Both the position numbers and the translations under genes were made by a program. A stretch of DNA of 64,000 nucleotides. Source: Halomonas sp. THAF5a (GTDB lineage Bacteria > Pseudomonadota > Gammaproteobacteria > Pseudomonadales > Halomonadaceae). Of this stretch, positions 16,910 through 25,221 are shown piece by piece. Location: NCBI RefSeq assembly GCF_009363755.1, contig NZ_CP045417.1, positions 3,410,001 to 3,474,000 of the forward strand, given 5' to 3'. Under the pieces are notes generated by a model that saw only the letters and a list, made by a program, of their open reading frames with translations, made no database searches and was not told where the DNA came from. The number at the start of each line of letters is the position of its first letter. The stretch's first letter is position 1.

Positions 16910-16995
16910 GCCTCGCCCTCCCGCCGTGCCTCACGACCGGACCGCATGCAAAAGCATAGTCCAGTGCGCGGGCCGCGGGAGGCGCTCGACGTGCG

Positions 16996-18180
16996 TCAGG
17001 TGGAGCGCGGCCCCTCGTCCCGATCGGCATCGCGGCCGCGGGCCAGGCGATCGATGGCCGCGCCGCCCTGCCCGGCCAGGCTCGCCAGCCGGTCGATCTG
17101 GTCGTCCAGGCGCGGCAGGGCCTCGCGGCGGTAGCGCGAGAGGTCGTCGATGGCCCCGATCACCTCGCCGAAGGCCTCCTCCAGGGCCTGCATGTCGAGC
17201 ATCGCCGAGGAGGCGCGCTGCTGGATGTCGACGCCCTGCTGGCGCAGCGCCCGGGCGGTGCCGCCGATCATCTCCGAAGTGGTGGCGTTGAGCGACTCGA
17301 CGCGGTCGAGCACCAGCCGCTGGTTGGCCAGCGCCAGGGCCACGGTCACCGCCACGGTCAGCGCCGAGACGGTGACGTTGATCGCCCGGTCGACGCCGCG
17401 CATCAGCTCGCGGTTGTTGCGGATGATCACCTCGAGGGCCAGCACGCCCTGCTGGCTGACCGCCAGCTGCTGCTGCAGGTCGACGATGCGCTGGCGCAGC
17501 GGGAAGAGCAGCTCCTCCTCGAGGAAGCGCCGCGTCGGGTCCTCGGCGTCGCGGCGGTCGATGGCGATCTGCAGGCGATCATCGATGCGCCGCCCCAGGG
17601 CAATCTGGCGCGTGAGCCGGGCGAGGGTCTCGCGCAGCGCCTGCTGGTCGTCGTCGAGGGTCAGGTTGTCGCGGCGCAGCATGTCGCGCCCGCCCTCCAG
17701 GTCGGCGATGATCGCGTCCAGCGCCTGCTGGGCCGTCTCGAACTTGCGGAAGTAGCGCTGCAGGCGGCTTCCGGCCCCCGGCAGCCGCGCCAGCAGCCGA
17801 TCCAGCGGCCCCGAGGCGAGGTTGTGCCGGGCGGGGTCCAGCGACTGCATGCGCCCCCGCAGGTCGACCAGCGCCTTGGCCACCGGGCCGCCCTCGTCGC
17901 CGTGGTGGGCCAGCTGGCGCAGGGGGGTCTGCAGCATGGCGCTCTGGTGGGCGGCCTGCTGCTGCAGCGCCAGGCCCAGCTCGTCGACGGCGCGGCGCTG
18001 GCGCGCCTGGGCCTCGGGGTCGCCGTCGGCGAGCAGCGTCTCCACGAAGGCCCGGGCCTCGGCGTCCAGGGCCGCGTCGTCATCGCCGCGGCCGGCGGCT
18101 GACCCGCCCTCCAGGTCGTGGGCGATCTCTTCCACCGGCGGCAGCGCCAGGCGGTCGCCGTCTCGGGGTTGCTCGGTCAT
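16996..18180 (-). CDS. TelA family toxic anion resistance protein
   Basis: A 394-residue, largely alpha-helical protein. Its central part (LQRYFRKFETAQQALDAIIADLEGGRDMLRRDNLTLDDDQQAL) and the later helices (VIIRNNRELMRGVDRAINVTVSALTVAVTVALALANQ) match TelA (KlaA), linked to tellurite and other stress resistance in various bacteria, though the mechanism is unsettled. AGGAGG lies 5 bp before the chosen ATG; a GTG two codons upstream overlaps that ribosome binding site. It sits 70 bp downstream of a membrane protein gene on the same strand, the usual pairing of TelA with a membrane partner. Confidence 0.85.
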   Translation of the reverse strand: MTEQPRDGDRLALPPVEEIAHDLEGGSAAGRGDDDAALDAEARAFVETLLADGDPEAQARQRRAVDELGLALQQQAAHQSAMLQTPLRQLAHHGDEGGPVAKALVDLRGRMQSLDPARHNLASGPLDRLLARLPGAGSRLQRYFRKFETAQQALDAIIADLEGGRDMLRRDNLTLDDDQQALRETLARLTRQIALGRRIDDRLQIAIDRRDAEDPTRRFLEEELLFPLRQRIVDLQQQLAVSQQGVLALEVIIRNNRELMRGVDRAINVTVSALTVAVTVALALANQRLVLDRVESLNATTSEMIGGTARALRQQGVDIQQRASSAMLDMQALEEAFGEVIGAIDDLSRYRREALPRLDDQIDRLASLAGQGGAAIDRLARGRDADRDEGPRST

Positions 18181-18250
18181 GGACACCTCCTGAAGGGATC
18201 GGGGAATACAGGGACTCAGGCGGCAAGGCCGTCATGTCGCCGGGCCGGGG

Positions 18251-19195
18251 TCACGAGCCGCTGCGCCCGTAGCGCTCGGCGCGGGCGACGAAGCGGCTCA
18301 GCTCCTCAAGCGCCCGCTCGGCGGACACCGAGGCCTGGGGGCGGCCGGTCTCGATGCGCGCCAGGGAGACCGCGGTGTCATCGAGCACGGTGAGCGCCGC
18401 CTCGTTGCGCGCGGCCAGCTCGCCGAGCCGGCGCTCGGTCTCCTCGAGCAGCTCGAGGCGCCGGCGCAGGGCCTCGCGCTCCTGGGTGCCGAGCCGGCGC
18501 CCCTCGCGGCTCAGCCGCCGGCGCACGAAGTCGCCGTCCACGTTGACCACGCCGCCGGCCTGGGCCGCCATGGAGTGCAGGGTGTCCACCGCGCCGAGGC
18601 CGACCTGGGAGACCAGTTCCCGGGCGCGGGCAAAGGCCAGTTCGCCGCGATCGAAGCGCCCCTCGAGCACGCCCAGCAGATGGCGGTAGCGGCTGTAGAG
18701 GCGGTCGGCCTGAATGGCCAGGTCGGGGCGGTGCACGTCGAGCAGCGCCTGCTTGGCGCGACACAGCGCCAGCACCAGGTCGTCCGCCTCGGCCGGCGGG
18801 CGGGCGGGGTCGAGCACCTTCAGGCCCGCCTCGTGGGCGTCGCGCTCCTCCTCGGCACGCCGTCGGGCCGCCTCGGCGGCCAGGCGCTCGCGGAAGCGCC
18901 GCACCCTGCGCCGTTCGAGGAAGCGGCGCAGGCGACGCTCCAGCGGCAGGGCCACGGGAATCGCCACCAGCCCCGCCAGCCAGCCCCCGAGGGTCGGGCC
19001 GAAGCCGCCCCACAGCGAGGTCAGCCAGAGCAGCAGGCTCAAGAAGGGCACGATCAGGCAGTAGCGCAGGATCACCTGCAGCCGGCCCGGCGGCTCGATC
19101 GGCAGGGCCAGGCGCGGGTTGATCAGGCCCACCAGCAGCCAGGGCAGGCAGGTCAGGAAGAGGCCGTAGGAGAAGCCCTGGAGGAATCCCAGCAT
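18251..19195 (-). CDS. Membrane protein with coiled-coil tail, TelA partner, function unknown
   Basis: A 314-residue protein I do not recognise by name. The first 90 residues hold three hydrophobic segments (FSYGLFLTCLPWLLVGLI, VILRYCLIVPFLSLLLWL, LGGWLAGLVAIPVALPL). A very Arg/Glu-rich cytosolic region follows (RRLRRFLERRRVRRFRERLAAEAARRRAEEERDAHEAG), then helical segments likely to form coiled coils. It is encoded just upstream of telA and downstream of a 63-residue one-helix protein on the same strand. TelA partners in other bacteria are often XpaC-like; this one lacks a clear match, so the link to TelA rests on synteny. Confidence 0.6.
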   Translation of the reverse strand: MLGFLQGFSYGLFLTCLPWLLVGLINPRLALPIEPPGRLQVILRYCLIVPFLSLLLWLTSLWGGFGPTLGGWLAGLVAIPVALPLERRLRRFLERRRVRRFRERLAAEAARRRAEEERDAHEAGLKVLDPARPPAEADDLVLALCRAKQALLDVHRPDLAIQADRLYSRYRHLLGVLEGRFDRGELAFARARELVSQVGLGAVDTLHSMAAQAGGVVNVDGDFVRRRLSREGRRLGTQEREALRRRLELLEETERRLGELAARNEAALTVLDDTAVSLARIETGRPQASVSAERALEELSRFVARAERYGRSGS

Positions 19196-19233
19196 GTGGC
19201 GGACTGTCCTTCGTCGTTCGGGAGAAAGGGAGA

Positions 19234-19425
19234 CTAGAGCAGCAGCGTGAGGATCAGGGCCAGGCCCCCCACCACCAGCGCCACGCCCACCGCCAGGACC
19301 ACCAGCCGGTCAAGCCAGCGATCGACGTCGTGCCAGTCGACGCGCCACCCGCCCCAGCGCCGGCGGGCGCGTCGTCGGGTGGCCCCGCGACGTCGCGCGT
19401 CGCGGCCGGTGCGCATGGGGAACAT
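19234..19425 (-). CDS. Small basic one-helix membrane protein, hypothetical
   Basis: A 63-residue ORF: an Arg-rich N-terminal half (RRRGATRRRARRRWGGWRVDW) followed by a single hydrophobic helix (LVVLAVGVALVVGGLALILTLLL) to the stop. It lies 38 bp upstream of the TelA-partner membrane gene on the same strand. No clear ribosome binding site precedes the first ATG; an in-frame ATG three codons in is an alternative start. The orderly charge-then-helix layout and the spacing argue for a real gene, but a chance ORF in GC-rich DNA is possible. Confidence 0.45.
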   Translation of the reverse strand: MFPMRTGRDARRRGATRRRARRRWGGWRVDWHDVDRWLDRLVVLAVGVALVVGGLALILTLLL

Positions 19426-19590
19426 GGTCGAAGTCCGATTTCACCATCATGCCCTGAGCTTACGGCCTGTCGCGGCCGCTGACCACCATCGTCGACGGCG
19501 ACACGCCCCTCGCGGCCCCTTGCATTCCGCCCCGCGCGCCCCGACCTATAAAAACCAAGCAGGCTAATCAATTTCGGAGCCCTTCCCGCC

Positions 19591-20586
19591 ATGTCACGAC
19601 TCGCCAACACGCCGCTCTCCGTGCTCGACCTGGCCCCGATCCGCGAGGGCAGCACCATCGCCGACACCTTTCGGGAGAGCGTGGCACTGGCCCGCCACGT
19701 CGAGGGGCTCGGCTATACCCGCTACTGGCTCGCCGAGCACCACGGCATCGAGGGCATCGCCAGCGCGGCCACCGCGGTGCTGATCGGCCATGTCGCCGGG
19801 GCGACCGAGCGGATCCGCGTGGGCAGCGGCGGCATCATGCTGCCCAACCACCCGCCGCTGGTCATCGCCGAACAGTTCGGCACCCTGGAGACCCTCTACC
19901 CCGGGCGCATCGACCTGGGGCTGGGGCGTGCGCCGGGCTCCGACGCGACCACCATGGCCGCCCTGCGTCGCGCCCCCCAGGCGGGGATCGACGACTTCCC
20001 CCAGCGGCTGGCCGAGCTCGACGGCTTCCTCGGCGAGGCGCGGCCGGGCCAGCGCGTGCGTGCCGTGCCCGGCCAGGGCACGCACGTGCCACGCTGGCTG
20101 CTCGGCTCCAGCGATTTCAGCGCCAGGCTGGCGGCCCGCGAGGGGCTCCCCTTCGCCTTCGCCGCCCAGTTCGCCCCGGCCCGGCTCCAGGAGGCGCTCC
20201 GGCTCTATCGCGACCACTTCCGGCCCTCGGCGGTACTGGATCGGCCCTACGCCATGGTCGGCCTGCCGGTGATCGCCGCCGACAGCGACCTGCACGCCGA
20301 ATACCTCGCCTCCACGGCGCGCCGCAAGTTCCTGGGGCTGATTCGCGGCGCGCCCACCCGCGCCCTGCCGCCCGTCGAGGCGCTGGACTGGTCCCCGAGG
20401 GAGCAGGCCCAGGTCGAGCAGTTCCTGGGGGCGGCGGTGATCGGTGGCCCCGAGGCGGTGCGCGACGGCCTGGAGCGCGTCCTGGACGAGACCGGCGCCG
20501 ACGAACTGATGCTGCATACCGACGTCTATGCCGCCGAGGACCGCCTGCGCAGCTACGAACTGGTCGCCGAGGTGTCGCGCGCATGA
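19591..20586 (+). CDS. LLM class flavin-dependent oxidoreductase (bacterial luciferase-like monooxygenase)
   Basis: A 331-residue soluble enzyme with the luciferase-like TIM barrel. It opens with [44 protein letters not shown], then [44 protein letters not shown], both typical of the YhbW-like subgroup of F420/FMN-dependent LLM proteins. The substrate is unknown. It is monocistronic, divergent from the TelA unit across a 165-bp gap that contains an AT-rich TATAAAAA stretch usable as a -10 element. Confidence 0.85.
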   Translation: MSRLANTPLSVLDLAPIREGSTIADTFRESVALARHVEGLGYTRYWLAEHHGIEGIASAATAVLIGHVAGATERIRVGSGGIMLPNHPPLVIAEQFGTLETLYPGRIDLGLGRAPGSDATTMAALRRAPQAGIDDFPQRLAELDGFLGEARPGQRVRAVPGQGTHVPRWLLGSSDFSARLAAREGLPFAFAAQFAPARLQEALRLYRDHFRPSAVLDRPYAMVGLPVIAADSDLHAEYLASTARRKFLGLIRGAPTRALPPVEALDWSPREQAQVEQFLGAAVIGGPEAVRDGLERVLDETGADELMLHTDVYAAEDRLRSYELVAEVSRA

Positions 20587-20724
20587 CCCGACCCGCTTCC
20601 CCGCTCGCGGCGCTACGGCGCAGGGCGTTGACCCTGGGAACGATTGCCCTGCCCCGACCTCCAAGGGGCAGCCATCCACGATGTGCCGGCACCGCCAGCG
20701 CACGCCTTGATTCCGGAGCTCCGC

Positions 20725-21138
20725 ATGCCCGATTCCCGTGACCCCCGCCACAACGCCGCCTGGCGCGCCGCCCGGCAGTGGCAGGCACGCGCCCGCCAGA
20801 CCCGCCCGGGCGGCCCGCTGGGAGGCCTGAAGCTGCTGTTCACCTGGCTGCTGTTCGGCGTGATGATGATCGTCGCCATGGTGCTGGGGCTGTTCTTCCT
20901 GCTCGTGGGCTGGGCGATGATGCCCTTCCTGCGCCACCGCATGAAGAAGCGCATGGAACAGATGCGCGCCGACCAGGCCCAAGACGTGGGCGGCGGCCCC
21001 CAGTATCGCGAGACGGTCTACCGGGAGACCCGCTATCGCGAGAGCCGCCGCGGCCCGGGAGGCGTCCACGAGCAGCAGGTGCTCGAGGGCGACTATGAGG
21101 TCCGGGAGGACGCGCGCGGGGATCGCCCTCGCGACTAG
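20725..21138 (+). CDS. Hypothetical inner-membrane protein, 137 aa
   Basis: A 137-residue protein not recognised. It has a basic N-terminus ([20 protein letters not shown]), one long hydrophobic region of about 35 residues that could form one or two helices ([32 protein letters not shown]), then a charged tail with a repeated Y-R-E-T motif ([15 protein letters not shown]) near residues 92-107. CGGAG lies about 7 bp before the chosen ATG; a longer ORF starts 81 bp upstream but lacks a ribosome binding site. It stands alone after the LLM gene. Confidence 0.6.
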   Translation: MPDSRDPRHNAAWRAARQWQARARQTRPGGPLGGLKLLFTWLLFGVMMIVAMVLGLFFLLVGWAMMPFLRHRMKKRMEQMRADQAQDVGGGPQYRETVYRETRYRESRRGPGGVHEQQVLEGDYEVREDARGDRPRD

Positions 21139-21226
21139 GCCCGCGCAACCCGGCGCCGGCTAGCCGATGCCGCCGGCCGCCGTGGGCTCGCGCCAGGCGG
21201 CGAGACCGAGGGGGCGCCGCATCGCC

Positions 21227-21658
21227 CTAGGCCGCCATCACCGCGTCCAGGGCGGCCCGGTAGCCCTGGCTGCCGAGCCCGGCGATTACGCCGTCGGCGC
21301 GCAGCGAGACGTAGGAGTGGTGGCGGAAAGCCTCGCGCTGGTGGACGTTGGAAAGGTGCACCTCGATCACCCGACCGTCGAAGGCGTTCAGGGCGTCGAG
21401 GATCGCCACCGAGGTGTGGGTGTAGGCGGCGGGGTTGATGATGATCGCCGCGGTGCCGTCCAGCCGCGCAGCCTGGATGAGGTCGATCAGCTCGCCCTCG
21501 TGGTTGCTCTGCCGGCAGGTGATCTCCCAGCCGCCCAGGGCCGCTCGCTCGTAGAGGCCGTTGTCGATGTCCTCCAGGGTCTCGTGGCCGTAGACCTCGG
21601 GCTGCCGGGTGCCGAGGAGGTTGAGGTTGGGGCCGTGCAGGACCAGTACCTTGTGCAT
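21227..21658 (-). CDS. aroQ: Type II 3-dehydroquinate dehydratase
   Basis: A 143-residue enzyme of the shikimate pathway, converting 3-dehydroquinate to 3-dehydroshikimate in the cytosol. The family signature is complete: [21 protein letters not shown] at the start with the catalytic Arg/Tyr loop, [19 protein letters not shown] with the active-site His, and [19 protein letters not shown]. Length is standard for the dodecameric type II enzyme. In many gammaproteobacteria aroQ precedes accB-accC; here it stands alone, 64 bp upstream of the end of glnE on the same strand. Confidence 0.95.
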   Translation of the reverse strand: MHKVLVLHGPNLNLLGTRQPEVYGHETLEDIDNGLYERAALGGWEITCRQSNHEGELIDLIQAARLDGTAAIIINPAAYTHTSVAILDALNAFDGRVIEVHLSNVHQREAFRHHSYVSLRADGVIAGLGSQGYRAALDAVMAA

Positions 21659-21722
21659 GTCGTTGCCTTCCTTGAGGGTAATGTCGGCTTGAGGGTGATG
21701 GCGGCGTGACGCGGGTCAGCGA

Positions 21723-24701
21723 TCACGCCGGCTCGAGCAGCCGCCGCCAGAGCGCGATGACGGCGTCGCGATGCGCCTGGAAGTCGGCGTTGCGCCCGCG
21801 CGCCGGGTCACCGGTCAGGGCCGCGCGATGGGCGGCGGTGCGACAGGCCAGGTAGGCCTCGCGCAGGCGCCGGCTCTCCTCGGCGGGCAGTTGCCCGCTC
21901 GCCTCGAGGGTCTCGAGGATGCGCATGTTGTCGCTGTAGGCCAGCAGGTCGGGGGTCTCGCGCCCCAGGGAGAGCACCGCGAACTGGCAGAGAAACTCGA
22001 TATCCACCATGCCGCCGGGGTCATGCTTGAGGTCGAAGTCATCACCCTGGCCCTTGCTGCCCAGGTGGTCGCGCATCTTGTGGCGCATCTTCACCACCTC
22101 CTCGCGCAGGGCCGCGAGGTCGCGCTCGCGGCCGAGGATCTCGCGGCGCAGCGCGTCGAAGCGCTCGGCGAGCGCGGGGTCGCCGGCCACCACCCGGGCC
22201 CGCACCAGCGCCTGGTGCTCCCACGTCCAGGCCTGCTCGCGCTGGTAGTCGGCGAAGGCATCCAGGGTCGAGACCAGGAGCCCCGAGTTGCCCGAGGGGC
22301 GCAGGCGCATGTCGACCTCGTAGAGGCTGCCCGCCGGGGTCACGGCGGTGAGCAGGTGGATGATGCGCTGGCCGAGACGGGTGAAGAAGACGGCGTTGTC
22401 GATGGGCCGCGCGCCGTCGGTGCTGCCCTGGGTGGCGCCGTCGTGGAGGAACACCAGGTCCAGGTCGGAGCCGTAGCCGAGCTCGATGCCGCCGAGCTTG
22501 CCGTAGCCGACCACCAGGAACTCCGGTGCGCGGCCGCAGCGTCCCCCGCCGCGCCGCTCCGGGAAGCCGTGCTTGCGGGTCAGGTGCTGCCAGGCCATGG
22601 CCACCACCGCCTCCAGCACCACCTCGGCGATGTAGGTGAGGTAGTCGCTGACCTTCATCAGGTGGCGGGTGCCGGCGATGTCAGAGGCCGCCACGTGCAG
22701 CACCTGGGCGTGCTTGAAGACCCGCAGGGCCTCGAGCTGGGCCTCCTCGTCGTCCTCGGGAATCCGCCCCAGGGCCTGGCGCAGCTCGTCGGCCAGGCGC
22801 GCCTTGTCGGCGGGGGTGTAGAGGGTCTCCGGGGTCAGCAGCTCGTCGAGCAGGATGGGGTGGCGCGCGAGCTGGTCGGCGATCCAGGGACTGGCGCTGC
22901 ACAGCGTCATCAGGTGGCCCAGGGCCTCCGGGTTCTCGCGCAGCAGCGCCAGGTAGGCGGTGCGGCGCAGCACCGCCTCGATCAGCGGCAGCACCCGCTC
23001 CAGGGCGGTGTCCGGGGCGTCGCTCGCGGCCACGGCGTCGAGCAGCAGCGGCATCAGGGCATCGAGGCGCTCGAAGCCGATGCGCTGCATGGCCTTCACC
23101 GGGCGGGCCTGGCGCAGGGTGCGCAGCCGGCGCACGGCGACCTCGGGCTCGGCCATGCCGGCCTCCTCGAGCAGCGACGTCGCCTCGTCCTCGTCCAGCT
23201 CGCCGCGCCACAGGGCGCGCCACTCCTCGAGGCTCGCGGCGTCGGTGGCCTCGGGGGCGTCGTCCTCCTCGACCTCCTCCTCGGGCTCGGCGATCACGGC
23301 ATCGAAGTGGCGGCGCACCCGCTCGCGCACCTCGTCGAGCCGCGCCATCAGCGCCGGCCAGTCCTGCATGTCCAGCGCCAGGGCCACCCGCTCGCGGTCG
23401 ACGTCGTCCTCGGGCAGGGTCTGGGTCTGGCGGTCCTCCAGGGCCTGCAGCGCATGCTCCAGGTCGCGCAGGAAGACGTAGTCCGGGGTCAGCTCGTCGA
23501 CCACCTCGACAGGCAGCAGGCCGAGCTCGGGCAGGCGTGACAGGGCCGTCTCGAGCGAGGTGACCTGCAGCTCGGTATCGCGGCCGCCGCGGATCAGCTG
23601 GAAGGCCTGGACCACGAACTCCACCTCGCGGATGCCGCCGGGGCCGAGCTTGATGTTGCCCTGCATGCTGCGCCGGCGCACCTCGCGATTGATCATCGCC
23701 TTGAGCTCGCGCAGCGACTCGATGGCGCCGAAGTCGAGGTACTTGCGGTAGACGAAGGGGCGCAGGCTCGCCAGCAGCTCGGCGCCGGCCTCCAGATCGC
23801 CGGCCACCGGGCGCGCCTTGAGCATGGCGTAGCGCTCCCACTCGCGCCCCTGGTCCTGGTAGTAGCCGGTCAGGGAGGCGAAGCCGCCCACCAGCGGCCC
23901 GCCGTCGCCCAGCGGGCGCAGGCGCATGTCGACGCGAAAGGCGAAGCCGTCGGCGGTCACGGCGTCGAGGGCGGCGATCAGCTTCTGGCCGAGCTTGGTG
24001 AAGTACTCCTGATGCTCCAGGGACTTGCGACCGCCTTCGGTCTCGCCCTTCTCGGGGAAGGCGAAGATCAGGTCGATGTCGGAGGAGAGGTTGAGCTCGC
24101 CGGCGCCGAGCTTGCCCATGCCGAGCACCACCAGGCGCTGCTCGCTGCCGTCGCGTCGCGGCGCGGGCCGTCCCCAGCGCGGGGCGACATGGGCCTCCAG
24201 CCAGCCGAGCGCTCCCTCCAGGCAGGTCTCGGCGAGCCGCGACACGCTGGCCGCGGTGCCCCACATGTCCAGCCCCGGCGGACGGGTCAGGTCGCGCCAG
24301 ACGATGCCCAGCATGCGCGCGCGGCGAAAGCGGCGAATGGCGGCCTGCAGGGCCGCCTCGTCCTCGGCGGCCTCGAGCCGCTCGTCGAGCCACTGGCGCA
24401 GCGCCTCCGCCGAGGGCGGCTCGTCGAGCTCGCCGCTGGCGTCCAGGTGCAGCAGCCACTCGGGGTCGCGCACCAGGGTCTCGGCGACGAAGGACGAGAT
24501 GGCGAGCACCCGGGCGAGCTGCCGGCGACGCTCGTCCGACAGCGCCAGCCAGCCCTCCAGCGGGGAGTCGCCCCCGGTCATCCCGGCCAGGTTCTCAGCC
24601 TCGCCGAGGGCGCTCGCCAGCCGGTCGCGGGTTTGCGCCAGGGGAGCCTTCAGCGGCTCGGGGATGTCATCCAGCGGCAGGAAGTCGTCGGGCAGGGCCA
24701 T
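21723..24701 (-). CDS. glnE: Bifunctional glutamine synthetase adenylyltransferase / adenylyl-removing enzyme
   Basis: A 992-residue enzyme that adenylylates glutamine synthetase when nitrogen is plentiful and removes AMP when it is scarce, under PII control. Two nucleotidyltransferase domains are visible: the adenylyl-removing one with SSDIDLIFAFPEKG near residue 205, and the adenylylating one with GSDLDLVFLHD near residue 740. A GlnD-like helical domain lies between (REVEFVVQAFQLIRGGRD near residue 350 with FLRDLEHALQALEDRQTQ). The protein is slightly longer than the E. coli one (946), mainly through an acidic linker EPEEEVEEDDAPE near residue 470. Confidence 0.95.
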   Translation of the reverse strand: MALPDDFLPLDDIPEPLKAPLAQTRDRLASALGEAENLAGMTGGDSPLEGWLALSDERRRQLARVLAISSFVAETLVRDPEWLLHLDASGELDEPPSAEALRQWLDERLEAAEDEAALQAAIRRFRRARMLGIVWRDLTRPPGLDMWGTAASVSRLAETCLEGALGWLEAHVAPRWGRPAPRRDGSEQRLVVLGMGKLGAGELNLSSDIDLIFAFPEKGETEGGRKSLEHQEYFTKLGQKLIAALDAVTADGFAFRVDMRLRPLGDGGPLVGGFASLTGYYQDQGREWERYAMLKARPVAGDLEAGAELLASLRPFVYRKYLDFGAIESLRELKAMINREVRRRSMQGNIKLGPGGIREVEFVVQAFQLIRGGRDTELQVTSLETALSRLPELGLLPVEVVDELTPDYVFLRDLEHALQALEDRQTQTLPEDDVDRERVALALDMQDWPALMARLDEVRERVRRHFDAVIAEPEEEVEEDDAPEATDAASLEEWRALWRGELDEDEATSLLEEAGMAEPEVAVRRLRTLRQARPVKAMQRIGFERLDALMPLLLDAVAASDAPDTALERVLPLIEAVLRRTAYLALLRENPEALGHLMTLCSASPWIADQLARHPILLDELLTPETLYTPADKARLADELRQALGRIPEDDEEAQLEALRVFKHAQVLHVAASDIAGTRHLMKVSDYLTYIAEVVLEAVVAMAWQHLTRKHGFPERRGGGRCGRAPEFLVVGYGKLGGIELGYGSDLDLVFLHDGATQGSTDGARPIDNAVFFTRLGQRIIHLLTAVTPAGSLYEVDMRLRPSGNSGLLVSTLDAFADYQREQAWTWEHQALVRARVVAGDPALAERFDALRREILGRERDLAALREEVVKMRHKMRDHLGSKGQGDDFDLKHDPGGMVDIEFLCQFAVLSLGRETPDLLAYSDNMRILETLEASGQLPAEESRRLREAYLACRTAAHRAALTGDPARGRNADFQAHRDAVIALWRRLLEPA

Positions 24702-24777
24702 GGGCGTCTCGCATCCGGTTCTCGAATGCCTTCAGCATAAGCGAAGCCGCCCCCGCCCCATACCCCGGCCGCACGCC

Positions 24778-25149
24778 TCAGGCGAGGAATTTCTGCCAGG
24801 CCAGCAGGCCCCAGGTCAGCCCGGCGAGGGCGAGTGTGAGCATCACGGCCGCCGAGCCGATGTCCTTGGCCCGGCCGGCGAGCTCGTGACGCTCCGGGCC
24901 GATGCGGTCCACGGCGCACTCCACGGCGCTGTTGAGCAGCTCGACGATCAGCACCAGCAGGCAGCTGCCCACCAGCAGGATCCACTCCACCGGCGCCTCG
25001 CCGATCCACACCGCCAGCGGCAGCAGCAGCAGGCAGGCCAGCACTTCCTGGCGAAACGCCGCCTCGTGGCGAAAGGCCGCGGAGAGCCCCTTGAGCGAGT
25101 AGCGGGTCGAGTGGATCAGGTGGCGCCAGCCGGTATATCCAGGCTTCAT
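24778..25149 (-). CDS. dgkA: Diacylglycerol kinase
   Basis: A 123-residue inner-membrane enzyme that phosphorylates diacylglycerol to phosphatidate, recycling lipid from membrane-derived glucan synthesis. It shows the DgkA layout of an N-terminal amphipathic helix (GWRHLIHSTRYSLKGLSAAFRHEAAFRQE) and three transmembrane helices, with the active-site segment LLNSAVECAVDRIGPERHELAGRAKDIGSAAV. It ends 76 bp before the glnE start and follows dacB on the same strand, separated by the telomere-like repeat. Confidence 0.93.
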   Translation of the reverse strand: MKPGYTGWRHLIHSTRYSLKGLSAAFRHEAAFRQEVLACLLLLPLAVWIGEAPVEWILLVGSCLLVLIVELLNSAVECAVDRIGPERHELAGRAKDIGSAAVMLTLALAGLTWGLLAWQKFLA

Positions 25150-25167
25150 GTCGGTCGCTCCAGGGCA

Positions 25168-25219
25168 GGGCTTAGGGCTTAGGGCTTAGGGCTTAGGGAT
25201 TAGGGCTTAGGGCTTAGGG
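25168..25219. repeat. Tandem heptamer repeat GGGCTTA, seven copies, G-quadruplex prone
   Basis: Seven head-to-tail 7-bp units fill almost the whole dacB-dgkA gap: four GGGCTTA, one variant GGGATTA, two GGGCTTA, then GGG. It abuts the dacB stop codon. Runs of three G spaced by four bases satisfy the G-quadruplex pattern several times over. The G-rich strand is the plus strand, which is the template for both flanking genes. Similarity to TTAGGG-type telomere repeats is a matter of sequence only. Confidence 0.95.
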
Positions 25220-25221
25220 AC

